The position numbers and the translations under genes are program-made. A DNA stretch of 64,000 bases, taken from Leucobacter soli. Its GTDB lineage: Bacteria > Actinomycetota > Actinomycetes > Actinomycetales > Microbacteriaceae. The notes beneath the pieces are model-generated. The model saw only the letters and a program-made list of their open reading frames with translations, ran no database searches and was not told the DNA's origin. Shown one piece after another: positions 40,374 through 49,305 of this stretch. The stretch spans positions 62,001 through 126,000 of the forward strand of contig NZ_CAJVAP010000005.1 of the NCBI RefSeq assembly GCF_910593785.1, written 5' to 3'. Position 1 is the stretch's first letter, and every line of letters starts with the position of its first letter.

Positions 40374-41449
40374 TTGAGGCGCTCCCAGAAGCTCGGGCCG
40401 ACAGGTTCGTTGAAGTCGCTCTTCGCGATCAGGTATCCCTCATCGTCGACCGTGATCGGCAACTGGGGGAGGGGGCGCTTCGCCGGTCCGAAGATGACCT
40501 TCGCCTGATCGGTCACGTCGAACTGCGACTGGTGGCAGGGGCAAAGCAGGTGGTGGGTGTGCTGCTCGTAGAGCGCCACCGGGCATCCGACGTGGGTGCA
40601 GACCTTCGAGTAGGCGACGATGCCGTCGTACGACCAATCCTTGCGCTCGTCGGGTTCGATGAGCTCGGACGGATCGAGACGCATGAGCAGGACGATGGCC
40701 TTGGCCTTCTCGTTGAGCACGTCGGTCGCCTGACCGAGGTTCTCGGGCACGACATGGAACACGGAGCCGATGGTGACGTCCGCAGCCTTGATCGCACCGC
40801 CCACGGACGAGCCGCCGGTATCGCGGGCCAACCGGATGCCCTCGTCCCACATGGTGTGCTTGGCCAGCGTCACCGGGTCGAGATCCTGCGGCGCGAGGCT
40901 GCGCAGCAGGGTGATGCCGGGAAGGGGGAAGGCGATCAGCGCGCCCAGCAGGCTGTTGCGCACCAGCGTGCGACGGGAGAAGCCAGACTCCTCGTTCGCG
41001 AGTTCGAAGATCTCGGCGGCCGCCTCGCGAGTCTCCGGATCGCTCGCGACCGGATGCCGCTCGTCGAAGCCTTCCTGATCCGACATGAGCGCCTTGCCCC
41101 AGTGGACAGCACCGATGCCGATGGCGAGGAGGGCGAGGGTCATGCCGATGCCCACGAACATCGTGTGCAGACGGATCGCCATGAGGTCGCCGGTCTCGAT
41201 CGGGAAGAACATGTAGGCGAGCACCGCTCCCAGGCTGCCCGCCACGGACAGGTAGAAGAGGGTGAATACGGTGCGCTCGGCCCGCTTGTTCTTCTTCTCA
41301 TCGAGATCGGTGACGCGCTTGCGGTGCGGGGGAAGACCCGGGTTCTGCACGGCGTCCGAGGGGATGACCGCGGTACCGACCGCTGCGTCCTCGGGGCCGT
41401 GGGCCTGGGTGGCGAGAGCGGTGCCGCTCTGGTTCGCTTCCTCTGCCAT
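40370..41449 (-). CDS. qcrA: Cytochrome bc1 complex Rieske iron-sulfur subunit
   Basis: 359 aa. Three transmembrane helices in the N-terminal half distinguish the actinobacterial form. The 2Fe-2S ligands are in CTHVGC and CPCHQS. Start ATG 41449 has a strong ribosome site (AAGGAG). An ATG further upstream would add nine residues without support. It transfers electrons from menaquinol in QcrB to the QcrC hemes. Confidence 0.97.
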   Translation of the reverse strand: MAEEANQSGTALATQAHGPEDAAVGTAVIPSDAVQNPGLPPHRKRVTDLDEKKNKRAERTVFTLFYLSVAGSLGAVLAYMFFPIETGDLMAIRLHTMFVGIGMTLALLAIGIGAVHWGKALMSDQEGFDERHPVASDPETREAAAEIFELANEESGFSRRTLVRNSLLGALIAFPLPGITLLRSLAPQDLDPVTLAKHTMWDEGIRLARDTGGSSVGGAIKAADVTIGSVFHVVPENLGQATDVLNEKAKAIVLLMRLDPSELIEPDERKDWSYDGIVAYSKVCTHVGCPVALYEQHTHHLLCPCHQSQFDVTDQAKVIFGPAKRPLPQLPITVDDEGYLIAKSDFNEPVGPSFWERLK

Positions 41450-41504
41450 GTTGCTCCTTGATTCTTGACTGTTCACTGCTGCTGTGCGTATCGACCGCGT
41501 CGAG

Positions 41505-42305
41505 TTAGTTCGACTTCGCGGCGACCCAGACGGTGAACGAGATGATGATGCCGAGGCCGATGATCCAGATGAAGAGGCCCTCGGCCACCGGGCCGATCGA
41601 CCCGAGCGTCAGACCGCCGACCGCCGGCTTCTCCTCGATGTACTTGAGGTAGCTGATGATGTCGGACTTGTGCTCCGGGGAGATGTTCGCGTCGCTGAAC
41701 ACCGGCATGTTCTGCGGGCCGGTGACCATGGCCTCGTAGACGTGGGTTGCGGGAACGCCGTGCAGAGAGGGGGCGAACTTGCCCTCGGTCAGTGCACCGC
41801 CGGCCGCGGCGACGTTGTGGCACATCGCGCAGTTGATGCGGAAGAGCGTGGCGCCGTTGGCCACGTCGCCGTCGCCCTGCAGGTACTGCGCTTCTGGTAG
41901 ACCCGGCCCCGGGGCGAGCGAGGCGACCCAGGCGGCGATCTGCAGCGTCTGCTCCTCGCTGAACTGCTTCTCCCGGACCATGCCCTGCGGGCCCTGGAAG
42001 GCCAGCGGCATGCGGCCGGTGCCGACCTGGAAGTTGACGGACGCCGCGCCTGAACCGATGACGGACGGACCCTCTTCCGTGCCTTCGCCGTTCATGCCGT
42101 GGCAGGTGGCGCAGTTGGCGCCGAACAGCTTCTCACCGGCAGCAATGGTGGCCGGGGACTGGAGATCCACATCGGCGGTGGCGGACGTCTGGGTGAAGCC
42201 CGCGTAGGCGGCTCCGGTGACGAGCAGCCCTACGGCTACCAGTGCAACGGTGGCGAGAGGGTGCCGACGGCCAGACTTGCGGACGGATGTGTTGGCGCGA
42301 GCCAT
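41505..42305 (-). CDS. qcrC: Cytochrome bc1 complex di-heme cytochrome c subunit
   Basis: 266 aa. An N-terminal membrane anchor is followed by two cytochrome c domains with CATCH and CAMCH heme sites and a C-terminal transmembrane helix (FIWIIGLGIIISFTVWVAA). Actinobacteria lack a soluble cytochrome c, so QcrC links complex III directly to the CtaC CuA centre. The ribosome site is CAGGAG. It lies 18 nt after ctaE. Confidence 0.97.
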   Translation of the reverse strand: MARANTSVRKSGRRHPLATVALVAVGLLVTGAAYAGFTQTSATADVDLQSPATIAAGEKLFGANCATCHGMNGEGTEEGPSVIGSGAASVNFQVGTGRMPLAFQGPQGMVREKQFSEEQTLQIAAWVASLAPGPGLPEAQYLQGDGDVANGATLFRINCAMCHNVAAAGGALTEGKFAPSLHGVPATHVYEAMVTGPQNMPVFSDANISPEHKSDIISYLKYIEEKPAVGGLTLGSIGPVAEGLFIWIIGLGIIISFTVWVAAKSN

Positions 42306-42323
42306 AGTGTCGTTCTCCTGAAC

Positions 42324-42953
42324 CTATTTGACGACGTAGATGACGATGAACAGGGCGATCCACACGATGTCGACGAAGTGCCAGTAGTAGGACACGACGA
42401 TCGCGGTGGTCTCCTCCTTGTGGGTGAAGTTCTTCACCGCGTAGATGCGGCCGATCACCAGCAGGAACGCGATGAGGCCCAGCGAGACGTGGATGCCGTG
42501 GAAGCCGGTGGTCATGTAGAACGCCGAGCCGTAGGGGTCGCTGCCGAGGGTGATGCCCTCGGAGATGAAGGTGGCGTACTCCCAGGCCTGGCCGGCGACG
42601 AAGACCGCGCCCATGAAGAAGGTCAGGTAGAACCACTCGACCGCGCCCCACTTGGTCGGGCTCGCGCCCGTCGCCCGCGGCTGCATGCGCTCTGCGGCGA
42701 ACACGCCGGCCTGGCAGGTGAAGGACGACGCCACCAGGATCAGGGTGTTGATCAGGGCGAACGTGAAGTTGTGCTTGGCCGTCTGCTCGGCCCACAGCTC
42801 GGGGTTCATCGCCCGGAGCGTGAAGTAGGTGGCGAAGAGGCCCGCGAAGAACATGACCTCGCTGCCGAGCCACACGATTGTGCCGACGGCCACCGTATTC
42901 GGGCGCCGCACTGCGGGCGCAGCGGACTTCGTATTCATAGTAGTTGTGGTCAC
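42324..42953 (-). CDS. ctaE: Cytochrome c oxidase subunit III
   Basis: 209 aa. Seven-helix heme-copper oxidase subunit III core with [11 protein letters not shown] and [14 protein letters not shown] near the C-terminus. The start GTG 42953 is chosen because TAGCAT ends exactly 7 nt upstream, which fits a leaderless transcript. ATG 42938 has no adequately spaced ribosome site. First gene of the ctaE-qcrCAB operon, divergent from trpD. Confidence 0.95.
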   Translation of the reverse strand: MTTTTMNTKSAAPAVRRPNTVAVGTIVWLGSEVMFFAGLFATYFTLRAMNPELWAEQTAKHNFTFALINTLILVASSFTCQAGVFAAERMQPRATGASPTKWGAVEWFYLTFFMGAVFVAGQAWEYATFISEGITLGSDPYGSAFYMTTGFHGIHVSLGLIAFLLVIGRIYAVKNFTHKEETTAIVVSYYWHFVDIVWIALFIVIYVVK

Positions 42954-42959
42954 CCTCTC

Positions 42960-42965
42960 ATGCTA
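42960..42965 (-). promoter_or_regulatory. -10 hexamer TAGCAT of the ctaE-qcrCAB operon (leaderless)
   Basis: On the minus strand TAGCAT ends 7 nt before GTG 42953. This would be the main promoter of the complex III/IV operon. Confidence 0.6.
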
Positions 42966-43171
42966 TCTGAAAGTTTGGTGTGCGTATTTCACATTCACAC
43001 GGCGCGCCAAACCGGTTGGGCATCTGCATGCCAGCCTACCGCTCCGCGGGCCTCCGGATGGCCGTGCCGGATGGCGTGCCGCGCCGTTGATCAGCCGAAT
43101 TCCGGGCGACTTCATCATATGAACTCTCCGTTTTCGCAGCACAGGAGCACGGGCCGTACCGACCCGCCCGA

Positions 43172-43177
43172 TAGCAT
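43172..43177 (+). promoter_or_regulatory. -10 hexamer TAGCAT of trpD (leaderless)
   Basis: TAGCAT ends 8 nt before ATG 43185, and no ribosome site is present. Confidence 0.55.
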
Positions 43178-43184
43178 CGTGGTC

Positions 43185-44252
43185 ATGATCGAAGAACGCA
43201 GCTGGCCGACCCTGCTCACTGCTCTGCTGGAGCGACGGGATCTGAGCGTCTCGGAAGCGGACTGGGCCATGGGCGAGTTCATGACCGGCCGGGCGACTCC
43301 CGCTCAGATGGGGGCGTTCCTGGTCGCTTTGCAGACGAAGGGCGTGACGGTCGACGAGATCGTGGGCTTCCGCGACGCTATCCTCGCCGAAGCTCGTGAA
43401 GTGCCGCTGCCTCCGGCCACTCTCGACATCGTGGGCACCGGCGGCGACCGGTTCGGTACGGTGAACGTTTCGACCATGGCCTCGGTGATCGCGGCCGCCA
43501 GCGGTGCGCCGGTGGCCAAGCACGGCAATCGTGCAGCGAGCAGCAAGTCCGGCTCCTCCGACGTGCTCACCGCGCTCGGCATCAACTTCTCGATCGAGCC
43601 CGAACAGCTGCGCGAGGCGTTCGACCGCACGGGCATCGCGTTCGTACATGCCGCACGATACCTCCCGGGTTTCCGTCACGTCGCGCCCGTGCGCGCCGAA
43701 CTCGGCATTCAGACCGTGTTCAACTACCTCGGGCCGCTCTGCAATCCGGTGCGCCCCGAGGCTACGGCCGCGGGTGTCGCCGACGCCGCTCGCGCACCGC
43801 TCTTCGCGGATCTCTTCCGGTTCCGCGGTGCGGCCGCGCTCGTCTTCCGCGGTGACGACGGTCTCGACGAGCTGACGACGACCGGCCACTCGCACATCTG
43901 GGAGGTGAGTCGCGGAGCGCTCACGGAGCACGACCTCGATCCTCGAGATCTCGGCATTCCCCGTGCCCGCATGGACGAGCTCATCGGCGGTACCCCCGAC
44001 GAGAATGCGGTGACCGTGCATCGCGTGTTCGCCGGCGAGACCGGCCCCGTGCGCGACATCGCGTTGCTGAACGCCGCCGCAGGCCTCGTCGCCTACGATC
44101 TCTTCGCGGTGCCGGAGAGCGTTGAACGCCCGATGCTCGAGCGCCTCGCCGACAAGCTGTCGGTTGCGGCGGAGGCCGTCGACTCGGGAGCCGTGGCGAA
44201 GAAGCTCGCCGACTGGATCGAGGCGACCAACGCGTTCGAGTCGACCGACTGA
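43185..44252 (+). CDS. trpD: Anthranilate phosphoribosyltransferase
   Basis: 355 aa. The PRPP-binding motif GTGGDRFGTVNVST, the KHGNRAASSKSGSSD loop and NYLGPLCNPVRP are conserved. It makes phosphoribosyl-anthranilate in tryptophan synthesis. It stands alone here, away from other trp genes, divergent from ctaE, a linkage common in actinobacteria. A longer upstream frame is possible, but ATG 43185 fits both the family and the promoter. Confidence 0.96.
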   Translation: MIEERSWPTLLTALLERRDLSVSEADWAMGEFMTGRATPAQMGAFLVALQTKGVTVDEIVGFRDAILAEAREVPLPPATLDIVGTGGDRFGTVNVSTMASVIAAASGAPVAKHGNRAASSKSGSSDVLTALGINFSIEPEQLREAFDRTGIAFVHAARYLPGFRHVAPVRAELGIQTVFNYLGPLCNPVRPEATAAGVADAARAPLFADLFRFRGAAALVFRGDDGLDELTTTGHSHIWEVSRGALTEHDLDPRDLGIPRARMDELIGGTPDENAVTVHRVFAGETGPVRDIALLNAAAGLVAYDLFAVPESVERPMLERLADKLSVAAEAVDSGAVAKKLADWIEATNAFESTD

Positions 44253-44269
44253 GGCGCGCGGCGCGAGCG

Positions 44270-46780
44270 TCACCGTAGAGCGGTTCGGCGCGGATCGCTG
44301 CGCCGGCCCTCCGGCTCGGCTTCGAGCACGCGCTCGAGCTCGCCGGTGACCTCGGCCACGTAGGCGTCGAAGTCGAGATGGCTCGGCGGCACCTCGCCTG
44401 CGAGATAGGCGAGCATGCCGTCGCGCAGCGCCGCGTCGCCCTGCTCGACGAGCCTGATCGTCTCGCCGGGGAGTGCACCTGAAGCCGAGGCGAAGGAGGT
44501 CGAAACGATCGGCAGGTCGCAGAGCGCGGCTTCGAGCAGCACCATCGGCTGCCCTTCGTAGTCGCTCGAGAGCACGAAGCAGTCCGCCGCAGAGAGCAGG
44601 GCCACCGGCATGTGGCGTCGACCTGCGAGGAACGCCGCGTCGCCGAGGCCCGCCCGTTCGATCTGACCCTGGATCGCGCCCTCGAGCGGGCCGCCTCCGA
44701 CGATCAGCAGGCGTGCGGCAGGATCCCGCTCGTGCACGCCGGCGAACGCCCGTATCAGCCGGGCATGGTTCTTCTCGGGAGAGAGGCGGCCGACCGTGAT
44801 GAACCACTTGGTACGTCGTGCCGGATCGCGCAGCTCGAGCATCCAGGCAGGCGGCGCCTCGCCTGCCTCGAGCAGTTCGAACAGGTCGTGCTGCTCGCCC
44901 GGGATCATGCTCGGGGACGGGAAGTTTCGCACGGTCGTGAAGCGTTCGGCCGGGGCGTATTCAGCCAACTCGGCTCGATTCAACGCGGTCAGTTGCGGGG
45001 AGACGGAGACGAGGAAGTCGTACGCGCGGTATCTGCTGAAGACGTGGCCCAGGTCGCGCTCCATGGGGCGTCGCCCATTGACCGTGCGCATGCGATCGAG
45101 CGCCATCTCGCTGTGCAGCCAGATCGCGCGAGGAGCATCGGGCGAACTGAGCAGCAGGTTGGCCCAGAACGGGTTGTAGCCGCTCAATTCGCCCACCCAG
45201 TCGAATGTCGCCGAGCCGAGCACACGTTGCCACTCGTCCCGCCACAGATTGCCGTGCAGGCGCGATTCTCCGGGCAAAGGCGGCGCTTCGGCGAGGTCGC
45301 GCATTCGCCGGCCCAATTGCAGCGCTTTCGAACCGTTCATGCCGCCGAGCCGGGCGATCAGGCGCACGCGAGGGTCGATGAGCTTCTGATTCGCGCGCGT
45401 GTCGTCCGACTTGATATTCGGTATCAGTGCGGTCACGTCGTAGCGCTCGTAGTCGAGCCGGCCGAGCAGGTTCAGCGCCGAGCTGGTGATGCCGTTCGAG
45501 CGCATGCCGCCGAGGAAGAGCAGCAGACGGCGCTTGCCGTCGCGAGACGCGGGTCTCACGCGGTAGCCGTCGCGAGCGCCGCGGAAGACGACGTCGACCA
45601 CGCGTCGCGTCGCCGCGCCGTCCTCGTGGGGCGCGAAGCGATCCGCCCACTCGCGATACCGCGCATGCGGCTCGCCGTGCAGCAGCCCGCGCACGGCTTC
45701 GCCCGCCGCGGTGGCGTCGTTCAGCACGGGGCCCGGCAGCTCGCCCGGGGAGAAGTAGGTGCCGCGTTCGTCGGAATAGCCCTCGGCATCGGGCGCGAAG
45801 AAGACGATCGGACGCCCGGTGGCCAGGTAGTCGAAGAAGATCGACGAGTAGTCGGTGACGAGTGCGCTCGCAAGGCCGAGCAACGGGTTGGCGGCGATCG
45901 AGTTCGGTACGAGCACGCGCTGCAGCTCGGGGCTGCCCGCCGCCAGACGGTGCACGACCTGGTGGGTCTTCAGCAGCACCACGGTGTCGTCGCCGAGCGC
46001 CTGCTGCATCTGCCGCGTCTGGCGGCTCAATTCGTCGAGGTCGGCCTCGGGGCGACTGAACGAACCGCCCCGCCAGGTCGGCGCGAAGAGCACGATGCGC
46101 TTCTCGCCGACGGCGAGGCCCGCGGCCTCGAGCCTCGCGCGCACCGCTGCGGCCTGCGTCTCGTCGAGGAACTGACGGTCGATGCGCGGGTAGCCCTCTT
46201 CGACGATCTCGCCGCCGTACACGTTGCGCAGCCGGTAGGCGTTCTCGTACATGTCGTCGGCCATGAAGGGGTTGGCCGCAAGCAGGTAGTCGGCCATCAG
46301 GAAGTTGCGCAGGGTGTTCGTCGTCTGCTTCGCGCCGCCCGGCATGTCGAAGCCCATGCGCTTCAGCGGCGTGCCGTGCCAGGTGTTCAGATAGACCTGG
46401 CCCTCGCGCTTGCCGAAGGCCGGGGGGAAGGTGGCGTTGTTGATGACGTACCCGGAGGTCGAGAGCGCCTTCCAGTACTTGCCGCCGCCGGTACGGGCGA
46501 AGTCGACGCGGGGGTGATCGCCGAACTCCTCGCGAAAACTGCGGATCGCGGCCGGGTCGGAGATCGACCAGACGTGTGTGAGATGGGAGAAATCGGGGTG
46601 CTCGAGCAGGTAGCGGAAGATCGCCTCGGGGTTGCAGAGCACGCCGTTGCCCGCGAACGACTCGTAGAACACGGTATCGGCGCGGATGGCGCGGTGCCGC
46701 TGGCGCGCGATCCGCTCGGTATCGATCGCCAGCTTGGCCCGGCGCGCATACTTGCGGATCTTCTTCAGCGGTTTCGGCAC
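44270..46780 (-). CDS. Fused CDP-glycerol glycerophosphotransferase / family 4 glycosyltransferase
   Basis: 836 aa. The N-terminal half (about 90-410) matches teichoic-acid glycerophosphotransferases (YLNTWHGTPLKRMGFDM, VLFAPTWRGG, VTDYSSIFFDYL). The C-terminal half (about 430-815) is a GT-B glycosyltransferase with GRLSPEKNHARLIRAF and the donor-site ADCFVLSSDYEGQPMVLLEA segment. The N-terminus is basic and probably binds the membrane. The product could add both poly-alditol-phosphate and sugar to a wall polymer. GTG 46780 has a CATAAT hexamer ending 7 nt upstream. Convergent with trpD. Confidence 0.85.
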   Translation of the reverse strand: MPKPLKKIRKYARRAKLAIDTERIARQRHRAIRADTVFYESFAGNGVLCNPEAIFRYLLEHPDFSHLTHVWSISDPAAIRSFREEFGDHPRVDFARTGGGKYWKALSTSGYVINNATFPPAFGKREGQVYLNTWHGTPLKRMGFDMPGGAKQTTNTLRNFLMADYLLAANPFMADDMYENAYRLRNVYGGEIVEEGYPRIDRQFLDETQAAAVRARLEAAGLAVGEKRIVLFAPTWRGGSFSRPEADLDELSRQTRQMQQALGDDTVVLLKTHQVVHRLAAGSPELQRVLVPNSIAANPLLGLASALVTDYSSIFFDYLATGRPIVFFAPDAEGYSDERGTYFSPGELPGPVLNDATAAGEAVRGLLHGEPHARYREWADRFAPHEDGAATRRVVDVVFRGARDGYRVRPASRDGKRRLLLFLGGMRSNGITSSALNLLGRLDYERYDVTALIPNIKSDDTRANQKLIDPRVRLIARLGGMNGSKALQLGRRMRDLAEAPPLPGESRLHGNLWRDEWQRVLGSATFDWVGELSGYNPFWANLLLSSPDAPRAIWLHSEMALDRMRTVNGRRPMERDLGHVFSRYRAYDFLVSVSPQLTALNRAELAEYAPAERFTTVRNFPSPSMIPGEQHDLFELLEAGEAPPAWMLELRDPARRTKWFITVGRLSPEKNHARLIRAFAGVHERDPAARLLIVGGGPLEGAIQGQIERAGLGDAAFLAGRRHMPVALLSAADCFVLSSDYEGQPMVLLEAALCDLPIVSTSFASASGALPGETIRLVEQGDAALRDGMLAYLAGEVPPSHLDFDAYVAEVTGELERVLEAEPEGRRSDPRRTALR

Positions 46781-46786
46781 ACAGAG

Positions 46787-46792
46787 ATTATG
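46787..46792 (-). promoter_or_regulatory. -10-like hexamer CATAAT of the fused transferase gene (leaderless)
   Basis: On the minus strand CATAAT ends 7 nt before GTG 46780. An overlapping TAATCT would end 5 nt before it. Confidence 0.45.
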
Positions 46793-46860
46793 GCGCAGCG
46801 GGCCTGCCCGTTCCTCCGAAGATCCGGCATTGCGGCCGAAGGTTATCCGACTGTGCTGTT

Positions 46861-46907
46861 CCGAGCCGGTGCCGGATCGCCCCTGCAGCGATCCGGCACC
46901 GGCTCGG
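46861..46907. repeat. Perfect 20-bp-stem hairpin in a divergent intergenic region
   Basis: CCGAGCCGGTGCCGGATCGC and its exact complement enclose the 7-nt loop CCCTGCA. A second small palindrome (CGAGAAGTTCTTCTCG) follows within 20 nt. The genes on both sides point away from it, so it is not a normal 3' terminator. It may shield the promoter of the DGPF/sigma unit from read-through or mark a small RNA. Confidence 0.75.
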
Positions 46908-46935
46908 GGCGCCGCGAGAAGTTCTTCTCGGCTCG

Positions 46936-46962
46936 TGTCGATTCCGCTCCGAGCCGTTCGAC
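46936..46962 (+). promoter_or_regulatory. Predicted ECF42-type promoter (TGTCGA -35, CGAC -10)
   Basis: TGTCGA (46936-46941) is followed after exactly 17 nt by CGAC (46959-46962). Characterised ECF42 targets have TGTCGA at -35 and CGA(T/C)-like -10 elements in front of DGPF-protein genes. The gene downstream is a DGPF-type protein and the next one is an ECF42-like sigma factor, so autoregulation is predicted. Confidence 0.55.
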
Positions 46963-47012
46963 GTCATAGTAGGAGAGTGCAGAGGGCACTCCCGGAACAA
47001 GGAGATGAAGAG

Positions 47013-47432
47013 ATGAAGCACATGCTGATCATGCGGGCAACGCAGGCGGCGATCGACGCCTCGAAGGAGATGGACTTCGAGCAGATCCTGAACGAGATGG
47101 GCGCCTACAACGAGCAGTTGATGCAGGCCGGCGTCATGGTCGCCGGCGAGGGCCTCGCCGACGAGCCCGGCTATCTGGTCGAGTTCGGCGGCGAAACGCC
47201 GGTGGTGAGCGACGGGCCGTACGGAGAGGTGCACGAGCTCTTCAACGGCTTCTGGATCCTGCAGACGGCGACCGCCGAGGAGGCCGTCGAGTGGGCGAAG
47301 CGATGCCCGCTCGGCCCGGGCAGCACGCTCGAGGTGCGTCGCGTGCACGACGAAAACGATCTCGCGGAGTTCGCCGACAACGAGTACATCAAGAAGGAGG
47401 CCGGCTGGCGCGAGGAGCTCGGAACCGACTGA
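47013..47432 (+). CDS. DGPF-domain / YciI-related protein
   Basis: 139 aa. The motif SDGPYGEVHELFNGFWIL is the DGPF signature (Tyr replaces Phe) of YCII-related proteins that accompany ECF42 sigma factors. The small alpha-beta barrel fold has no known enzymatic activity. ATG 47013 follows AAGGAG. Its stop shares one base with the sigma factor ATG, so both are co-translated. Confidence 0.87.
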   Translation: MKHMLIMRATQAAIDASKEMDFEQILNEMGAYNEQLMQAGVMVAGEGLADEPGYLVEFGGETPVVSDGPYGEVHELFNGFWILQTATAEEAVEWAKRCPLGPGSTLEVRRVHDENDLAEFADNEYIKKEAGWREELGTD

Positions 47433-48682
47433 TGCCCGCCGACGTCGCCCGCGCGGTCGAGGCTGTCTGGCGCATCGAGGGCCGGCGCATCGTCGCTGCG
47501 CTTGCCCGGATGGCCGGCGACTTCGGCCTTGCGGAGGACGTCGCCCAGGAGGCGCTGGCCGAAGCGCTCGGCTCGTGGCCCGGACAGGGCGTGCCGCAGA
47601 ACGCCGGTGCTTGGCTCACCGCCGTGGCGAAGCGCCGGCTCATCGACGGCTGGCGGCGGCGCGGGCGCCTCGATGAGCGTTACGCGCAGCTCGCGCACGA
47701 GATGGGGGATACGTCGGATCTCGCTTGGGAGCCGATCGAGGACGACCTGCTCCGCCTCGTGTTCACCGCCTGCCACCCGGTGCTGTCGCGCGAATCGCAA
47801 ATCGCGCTCACGCTGCGGGTGGTCGGCGGCCTGACCTCGCAGGAGATCGCGCGGATGCTGATGGTGCCAGTCGCGACGGTTCAGGCGAGGATCACCCGGG
47901 CGAAGAAGACGCTGGCCGCGGCGAACGTGCCGTTCGCGACGCCGGATCCGCCGGAGTGGCCGGCACGTCTCGTCGGCGTGCTCGGGGTGATCTACCTGAT
48001 CTTCACGGAGGGGTATGCGGCGACCGCGGGGGAGCGGGGAATACGCCCGGACCTCGCCGACGAGGCGCTGCGACTCGGTCGCATGCTGCGCGGAATCGTG
48101 CCGCGAGAGCCCGAGGCGCACGCGCTGGTCGCCCTCATGGAGCTGCAGCGCTCGCGCTTCGCCGCGCGCGAGTCTCCGGGCGGCGGGCCGGTGCTGCTGG
48201 ACGAGCAGGATCGCTCGCGCTGGGATCGCGGTCAGATCGCTCGGGGCAGCGCCGTGCTGCGAGAAGCCGAGCGGTGCGCTCGAGCCAGGGGTCGAGGCAA
48301 CGGGCCGTACGCACTGCAGGCCGCCATCGCCGAGTGCCATTGCCGAGCCGTAAGCGTCGACGACACGGACTGGGAGGGGATCGTTCTGCTGTACGAAGCG
48401 CTCTGCCGGATCGCGCCGAACCCGATGGCCGACCTCGCACGTGCAGTCGCGGTCTCGATGTCCACGGGCCCCGCGACCGCTCTGCGCATCGTCGACGAGA
48501 TCGCCGCCTCGGGGCGACTCCGAGGCTCCGCCGCGTTGCCGGGCGTACGAGGCGAACTGCTGACCCGGCTTGGACGAACGGATGAAGCGCGTTCTGCGCT
48601 CTCGGCCGCCGCGGCGCTTGCGACGAACGACGCGCAGCGGAGCGTGTTCGAGCGGAAGCTCGCGCGGCTGACCGAGCGCTAG
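47432..48682 (+). CDS. ECF sigma factor, ECF42-like, with C-terminal TPR-like extension
   Basis: 416 aa. Sigma-70 region 2 (about 15-80, FGLAEDVAQEALAEAL and LIDGWRRR) and region 4 (about 120-165, LTSQEIARMLMVPVATVQAR) are followed by a 240-residue helical domain (DUF6596/TPR type, RPDLADEALRLGRML). This layout, and the adjacent DGPF gene instead of an anti-sigma factor, defines the ECF42 group, where the C-terminal domain is thought to control activity. ATG 47432 overlaps the upstream stop. Confidence 0.9.
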   Translation: MPADVARAVEAVWRIEGRRIVAALARMAGDFGLAEDVAQEALAEALGSWPGQGVPQNAGAWLTAVAKRRLIDGWRRRGRLDERYAQLAHEMGDTSDLAWEPIEDDLLRLVFTACHPVLSRESQIALTLRVVGGLTSQEIARMLMVPVATVQARITRAKKTLAAANVPFATPDPPEWPARLVGVLGVIYLIFTEGYAATAGERGIRPDLADEALRLGRMLRGIVPREPEAHALVALMELQRSRFAARESPGGGPVLLDEQDRSRWDRGQIARGSAVLREAERCARARGRGNGPYALQAAIAECHCRAVSVDDTDWEGIVLLYEALCRIAPNPMADLARAVAVSMSTGPATALRIVDEIAASGRLRGSAALPGVRGELLTRLGRTDEARSALSAAAALATNDAQRSVFERKLARLTER

Positions 48683-48710
48683 CCCCTGCCGCCCGGGAAA
48701 GTCCGCTTGC

Positions 48711-48716
48711 TACGCT
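48711..48716 (+). promoter_or_regulatory. -10 hexamer TACGCT of tag (leaderless)
   Basis: TACGCT ends 8 nt before GTG 48724. Confidence 0.55.
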
Positions 48717-48723
48717 GGCCCTC

Positions 48724-49305
48724 GTGAGCGCTATCGTGACCGGGCCCGACGGGATCCGCCGCTGCGCGTGGGTCGGCGACGATCAGGAGTACCGGCGCTA
48801 CCACGACGAGGAGTGGGGTGTTCCGCTGCGCGGCGACCACGTGCTGTTCGAGAAGATGGCGCTGGAAGGGTTCCAGGCGGGATTGTCCTGGATCACGATC
48901 CTGCGCAAGCGACCGCGGTTCCGCGAGGCGTTCGAAGGCTTCGATCCGGCGCGGGTCGCCGGCTTCGGCCCGGCGGACGTCGAGAGGCTGCTGGGGGATG
49001 CCGGCATCATCCGCAACCGTGCGAAGATCGAGGCGACGATCTCCAACGCGGCGCTGGTGCGGGACATGGCAGACGGTGAGCTCGATGAGCTGATGTGGTC
49101 GTTCGCACCGGGCGGATCCGCGGGGGAGCGGGCGCGCCCGGTCGCCATGGACGAGGTGCCCGCCGTGACATCGGAGTCGACGGCGCTGAGCAGGGAACTG
49201 CGCAAGCGCGGCTTCCGCTTCGTCGGCCCGACCACCATGTACGCGCTGATGCAGTCGGCGGGCATGGTCGACGATCACTTGTTCGGATGCTGGAGGGTGA
49301 TGTGA
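48724..49305 (+). CDS. tag: DNA-3-methyladenine glycosylase I
   Basis: 193 aa base-excision repair enzyme that removes 3-methyladenine. The zinc ligands are placed as in the family: C14 and H27 near the N-terminus, H185 and C189 at the C-terminus. YHDEEWGVPL and ALEGFQAGLSW are signature segments. GTG start with a leaderless -10. Overlaps the following DUF1801 gene by 4 nt. Confidence 0.96.
   Translation: MSAIVTGPDGIRRCAWVGDDQEYRRYHDEEWGVPLRGDHVLFEKMALEGFQAGLSWITILRKRPRFREAFEGFDPARVAGFGPADVERLLGDAGIIRNRAKIEATISNAALVRDMADGELDELMWSFAPGGSAGERARPVAMDEVPAVTSESTALSRELRKRGFRFVGPTTMYALMQSAGMVDDHLFGCWRVM

Noticed and set aside
42099-43184. Long in-frame extension upstream of trpD across ctaE and qcrC
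   Set aside because: It is antisense to well-supported genes, and the trpD family N-terminus and -10 element both place the start at 43185.
47005-47007. Earlier ATG as start of the DGPF protein
   Set aside because: It is out of frame with the conserved protein. ATG 47013 is in frame and properly spaced from AAGGAG.
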